From contig JAEUNV010000234.1 of NCBI GenBank assembly GCA_016790385.1, forward strand, positions 1 through 5,919: a stretch of DNA of 5,919 bases, written 5' to 3'. Each line of letters starts with the position of its first letter. The first letter of the stretch is position 1. The stretch is from Zoogloea sp. Lineage in GTDB: Bacteria; Pseudomonadota; Gammaproteobacteria; Burkholderiales; Rhodocyclaceae. The notes under the pieces are model-generated. The model had not been told where the DNA came from. It worked only from the letters and a program-made list of their open reading frames with translations, and made no database searches. The position numbers and the translations under genes were made by a program. This document shows positions 5,076 through 5,919 of the stretch, in pieces.

Positions 5076-5867
5076 GTGAAACTTCGGGTACTCCTACTAT
5101 CGTTCCTGTTTCTGATGTCGGCCTGTGCGGGGCCCCAGATCCCCGGCGGTGTGACACGCCTTGAGCGTCCGGTTTCCGAGCAGCCGGTGCAAAGTGACGG
5201 TCGGCGCAAAGCCAAGGTGCATGTGGAGCTTGGTCAGGCCTATTTTCAGGCGGGCCGCTTTGGCGTTGCGCTGGACGAGGCGCGAGCCGCCGCCACCTAT
5301 GATTCCGGCTATGCGCCTGTCTATATGCTGATGGGGCAGGTGCACATGTTTCTTGAGGAAAACGCCATTGCCGAGGCGAATTTCGCTCATGCCTTGCGAC
5401 TGGCTCCTGGCGATCCGGAAGTGATGAATTCCTACGGCTGGTTTCTGTGTTCGGTCGGCAAAGAGCAGGCTGGGCTGGAGCTTCTCACCACAGCTGCTCG
5501 AAACCCCTATTATCAAAGCCCGGCGCGGGCGTTGACCAATGCGGGTCTGTGCCATCTCCGCCTGAAGAACGACAGGGCTGCAGAGGAGCAGTTCCTGCGC
5601 TCCGTTGATGCGGACCGCACCAATGTTCAGGCGATCTACCATCTTGCGGCCATCACCTACCGGAGAGGCGCTTACGAAGCCTCCAAGCGGTACATCGCCG
5701 CCCTGCATGAGGGCGGGGAGCCCACTGCTGAAAGTCTGTGGCTGGGCATCCGTGTTGAACGCCGTCTTGGTGATCGGGCGGCGGAAGCCGCCTTGGTACA
5801 GCAGTTGCGCCGACGTTTTCCCACTTCACCCGAATATCAGGCATTTCTGCAAGGGCAGTATCAGTGA
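5076..5867 (+). CDS. pilW: Type IV pilus biogenesis/stability lipoprotein PilW (PilF), TPR protein
   Basis: A 263-residue TPR lipoprotein. The signal peptide MKLRVLLLSFLFLMSAC ends in a lipobox-like LMSAC, with C17 as the likely lipid-modified residue. The rest is about six tetratricopeptide repeats, roughly at 43-76, 77-110, 111-142, 146-180, 181-212 and 213-250. Clear cores include LGQAYFQAGRFGVALDEA and NSYGWFLCSVGKEQAG. PilW (Neisseria) / PilF (Pseudomonas) is an outer-membrane lipoprotein facing the periplasm that helps the PilQ secretin assemble and stabilises pili. GTG 5076 is chosen because it gives a proper signal peptide and has AGGGGG (5063-5068) at 7 bases; the frame open further upstream is inside rlmN. 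It begins 2 bases after rlmN and its stop overlaps the next start by four bases, so translation is probably coupled. The C-terminus is complete. Confidence 0.93.
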   Translation: MKLRVLLLSFLFLMSACAGPQIPGGVTRLERPVSEQPVQSDGRRKAKVHVELGQAYFQAGRFGVALDEARAAATYDSGYAPVYMLMGQVHMFLEENAIAEANFAHALRLAPGDPEVMNSYGWFLCSVGKEQAGLELLTTAARNPYYQSPARALTNAGLCHLRLKNDRAAEEQFLRSVDADRTNVQAIYHLAAITYRRGAYEASKRYIAALHEGGEPTAESLWLGIRVERRLGDRAAEAALVQQLRRRFPTSPEYQAFLQGQYQ

Positions 5868-5919
5868 CCGATTCCAAAGCTTTGCCATCGTCTTCGAATC
5901 CACTCAACGAGTCACTCGC
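5864..5919 (+). CDS. Start of a probable RodZ-like helix-turn-helix protein (partial)
   Basis: A frame opens at GTG 5864, overlapping the pilW TGA in GTGA, with AAGGG (5851-5855) 8 bases ahead. It stays open to the window end and gives 18 residues, MTDSKALPSSSNPLNESL. This stretch is low in information and shows no domain. The call comes from context: in betaproteobacteria pilW is commonly followed by a rodZ-like gene (cytoskeletal HTH membrane protein with DUF4115) and then ispG and hisS. The existence of a gene here is likely; its identity is inferred. Confidence 0.55.
   Translation, partial: MTDSKALPSSSNPLNESL

Noticed and set aside
181..5919. GTCACTCGC at 182-190 and again at the window end
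   Set aside because: Nine matching bases at this distance in GC-rich DNA, one copy inside a coding frame, are easily explained by chance; no mobile-element features lie between them.

Overview
The window is GC-rich bacterial chromosome, most likely from a betaproteobacterium of the Rhodocyclales/Zoogloeaceae type (Azoarcus, Thauera, Zoogloea and relatives). This is inferred from protein character, the cbb3-oxidase assembly genes, the ndk-rlmN-pilW gene order and an FNR-type palindrome; no search was run. All recognisable genes lie on the + strand.

Layout. 1-168 is the 3' end of a TRAP-transporter large permease (DctM), closed by a strong intrinsic terminator (245-281). A two-gene unit follows: ccoI (378-2837, copper-exporting P1B ATPase for cbb3 oxidase assembly) and ccoS (2845-3039, small membrane assembly factor). 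Next is a 468-base gap without a convincing protein gene (3040-3507). The housekeeping cluster comes after it: ndk (3508-3933), rlmN (3991-5073), pilW/pilF (5076-5867) and the first 18 codons of a probable rodZ-like gene (5864 to the window end). rlmN, pilW and the last gene are spaced by +2 and -4 bases, so they are probably translationally coupled.

The most interesting part is the gap. It holds a perfect FNR/Anr-type palindrome (TTGAC-CCAG-GTCAA, 3075-3088). A -10-like hexamer, CATACT, sits exactly where a class II FNR promoter needs it, so the start is predicted at about 3123/3124. The next ~110 bases fold on paper into a compact three-way junction whose closing helix begins at the predicted first nucleotide. 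It ends in a textbook intrinsic terminator with eight Ts. This has the size and layout of an oxygen-responsive small RNA (like FnrS of enterics or AniS of Neisseria in logic, not in recognised sequence). I do not recognise it as a described family. It lies just behind oxidase assembly genes, where in many relatives ccoN might be expected.

How it may work together (inference): under low oxygen, FNR would drive the small RNA beside the ccoIS genes needed for the high-affinity oxidase, while ndk-rlmN-pilW is expressed from its own extended -10 promoter. Four of the five complete protein genes or later starts discussed here depend on start-codon choice (ccoI TTG, rlmN GTG, pilW GTG, rodZ-like GTG); the alternatives are given in the entries.
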